From: an uncultured Clostridia bacterium
GTDB taxonomy: Bacteria; Bacillota; Clostridia; Christensenellales; Borkfalkiaceae
Length of the DNA stretch: 39,989 nt
Direction of reading: 5' to 3'
Assembly (NCBI GenBank): GCA_934796775.1
Contig: CAKVPH010000018.1
Span: 1-39,989 of the forward strand
The position numbers were made by a program, and so were the translations under genes. A model generated the notes under the pieces. It had not been told where the DNA came from. It saw nothing but the letters and a program-made list of their open reading frames with translations, and made no database searches. Of the stretch, positions 38,562 through 39,989 are shown piece after piece. Each line of letters opens with the position of its first letter. Positions within the stretch are counted from its first letter, which is position 1.

Positions 38562-39989
38562 TTAATTGCCCTCCTTATTGTAATTTTCGCCTGTTTTATC
38601 TTCAAACAGGCTCTTGATATATTCGCCCGTCGTAATCTTCACGTTGGTGCGAAGTTCGGTCGAGCCAATGAAAAACACCTGCCCCGTTACCGCCGAGATA
38701 ATCATTCTCTGCTCGTCTGCATTGAAACTGTCGCCCGCTTTGTAAACGTCCAAAACGTCTTTCATATCCGGCGCGGACAGTTTGAATATAAAGGTGTACT
38801 GCGAGTTTTTAAGAATTGCACTCGTCTTGCTGCGGAGTTCTTCGTTCGCGTTCCAATCGGCTATATTCTGCGTTGCGGGAATGAACGAACCGTTGTATTT
38901 TCTGATACGCTTACTCATCGAGAAGAAAAAGTCCAATGCAATCGGGAATTTTGCGTCGATGAATAAGTGCGCTTCATCAGCGATGATAAGCGTTCGCAAA
39001 TTTTTCCCGCTTTTATTTGCTTCCCTTGCGTTGATAACTTCCTGCTCTATAAAACGGAAAACAAGCAACATCTGCGCGTTGGCTACGGTGTTATTCTTGT
39101 TCGCAAACAACGACTGAAAGTTAAAGTCAATCAAGTCGGCGTTTACTTTCAACGTGGACGGCGCGTTCCAAATATCCGAATATCTGCCGCTTACGAACTT
39201 CTGCAAATACAACTCCGCCGTTCGCATATCACGCAAAGTCAGGCTATCCGTTTCTGCCTTGTTCTTTTCCCGTAAGACCGCCAATAAGTCGGTAAACAGC
39301 GGAAAATCCTCGGCATTGAGCCGTGTGCAGTCCGTCGTTTCGTATATTCCTCTTCTCGCATACGCTTCCACCGCAAGGTTGTTTATAAGCTCGATAACGT
39401 CGCTGTTCGCGCCAACGAAAACGATCTTGAAGAAACTTTCAAGCATTTTCAGGTGCGTGTTGAACGTTACCACGGGATCTGCGGGCAAGCCGTCCTCCGT
39501 CAATATTTTGTAGATATGGAACGGGTTGATTCTGCCCTCTTTTGCATTACCCACGTCGATAAGATTTCCCGACAAGTTTTTCGTCAAGGTCAGATATTCC
39601 GCTTCGGGATCGAGTATAATTACCCTCGTATCGTTCGCCCACTCGTTTGCTATAAGCGATTTTAAGAAGAACGATTTGCCCGAACCCGATTTGCCTATAA
39701 TCATACCGTTACTGTTCTGATACAGATTTCCGCGTTTCCACATATTAAAGATAAACGGAAAGCCGTTGGCTTTGTTCTCTCCGAGCATAATACCGCCGTC
39801 GTCCATAACGAACGTGCGAACGAACGGAAACACCGCCGCAAGCGACGAACTATTGATACCGCGTTCGTAGTTTTTAAGCGTACTCACGGGCGAAATTGCC
39901 GACGATTTGAAACCTTCTATCTGTAAGCCGTAAAGGTTGGACGGCTTGAAATTGCCCGTCATAATACTTCTTCTTACAGCCTTTTTGTA
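38562..39989 (-). CDS. VirB4/TraE-type conjugation ATPase, 3' part
   Basis: The C-terminal 475 codons of a type IV secretion ATPase; the frame stays open to the right edge (KKAVRRS before the first visible Met at 39962), so the start lies outside. VirB4 proteins usually have about 600-850 residues. Walker A is IIGKSGSGKSFFLKS, followed by ILDPEAEYLTL; Walker B is LIIADEAHLFID, and ATQNIADW is the conserved segment after it. It powers substrate transfer and pilus biogenesis at the inner membrane. Its last codons contain the ribosome site of the surface-protein gene, which starts directly after the stop. This is the best evidence that the element is conjugative rather than only mobilisable. Confidence 0.92.
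   Translation of the reverse strand, partial: YKKAVRRSIMTGNFKPSNLYGLQIEGFKSSAISPVSTLKNYERGINSSSLAAVFPFVRTFVMDDGGIMLGENKANGFPFIFNMWKRGNLYQNSNGMIIGKSGSGKSFFLKSLIANEWANDTRVIILDPEAEYLTLTKNLSGNLIDVGNAKEGRINPFHIYKILTEDGLPADPVVTFNTHLKMLESFFKIVFVGANSDVIELINNLAVEAYARRGIYETTDCTRLNAEDFPLFTDLLAVLREKNKAETDSLTLRDMRTAELYLQKFVSGRYSDIWNAPSTLKVNADLIDFNFQSLFANKNNTVANAQMLLVFRFIEQEVINAREANKSGKNLRTLIIADEAHLFIDAKFPIALDFFFSMSKRIRKYNGSFIPATQNIADWNANEELRSKTSAILKNSQYTFIFKLSAPDMKDVLDVYKAGDSFNADEQRMIISAVTGQVFFIGSTELRTNVKITTGEYIKSLFEDKTGENYNKEGN

Larger units (their letters stand above)
30325..39989. mobile_element. Tn4451/CTn-like integrative conjugative element, left end
   Basis: From the boundary inward, all on the minus strand: large serine recombinase, TnpW, a small basic protein, mini recombinase, small membrane protein, TnpV, AbiEii/AbiEi, a surface protein with a T4SS-like membrane end, and VirB4. 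TnpX/TnpW/TnpV together mark the Tn4451-like family. VirB4 shows that it carries its own conjugation machine. The other end lies beyond the window. Confidence 0.75.

Overview
The window looks like chromosome of an anaerobic, gut-type member of the Bacillota (Clostridia/Eubacteriales), interrupted by mobile DNA. The grounds are moderately AT-rich DNA, TTGACA/TATAAT promoters with GGAGG ribosome sites, a fused AdhE, a ROK-controlled sugar-uptake operon, lipoproteins with InlB-type and Cys-rich repeats, a BspA-type leucine-rich-repeat protein, and a Tn4451-like conjugative element. No species can be named from this sequence alone.

Layout. 1-302: 5' part of a WYL-type regulator on the minus strand, with a promoter and an attenuator-like leader. 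303-1300: no protein gene, but a dense array of promoters, hairpins and tRNA-Ser(UGA) tails that reads as an attachment site (attR). 1475-2542: orphan Dam-type methylase with an N-terminal HTH, bracketed by two near-identical terminator hairpins. 2906-14020: one minus-strand glycan-uptake operon. In transcription order it encodes a solute-binding lipoprotein, a glycosidase-like lipoprotein, a permease, a large anchored surface protein, a second permease, a repeat-rich lipoprotein and a cytosolic GH20 hexosaminidase. 14374-15516: the ROK regulator. Copies of one 17-bp palindrome lie in its own promoter and twice near the operon promoter. 15616-20197: small or hypothetical genes (zinc-ribbon protein, flavin-reductase-like protein, DUF4143 AAA ATPase, membrane proteins). 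20278-22655: secreted tyrosine-phosphatase lipoprotein whose signal peptide is out of frame by one base. 22856-26673: adhE, an APH-like kinase and a thioredoxin-like [2Fe-2S] protein, one operon. 26980-29164: NatAB-like ABC exporter. 29165-29808: intergenic repeats and hairpins. A 14-bp motif (ATAATCGACTTATA) recurs six times between genes from 17 to 30 kb.

30325 to the right edge: the end of an integrative conjugative element that appears to have split a BspA-type LRR gene. From the boundary inward it carries a large serine recombinase (TnpX/TndX type), TnpW, a small basic protein, a stand-alone mini serine-recombinase domain with Cys in the catalytic Ser position, a 44-residue membrane protein and TnpV, all behind one promoter with a perfect palindrome. 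An AbiE toxin-antitoxin pair follows. Last come a 1051-residue surface protein ending in a VirB2/TrbC-like two-helix membrane segment and a VirB4 ATPase that runs off the window.

The most unusual items are the surface-protein/T4SS-subunit fusion, the Ser-to-Cys mini recombinase, the tRNA-tail array next to the methylase gene, the ROK regulon and the dispersed intergenic motif. Family assignments come from recognising motifs by eye; no database search was run.
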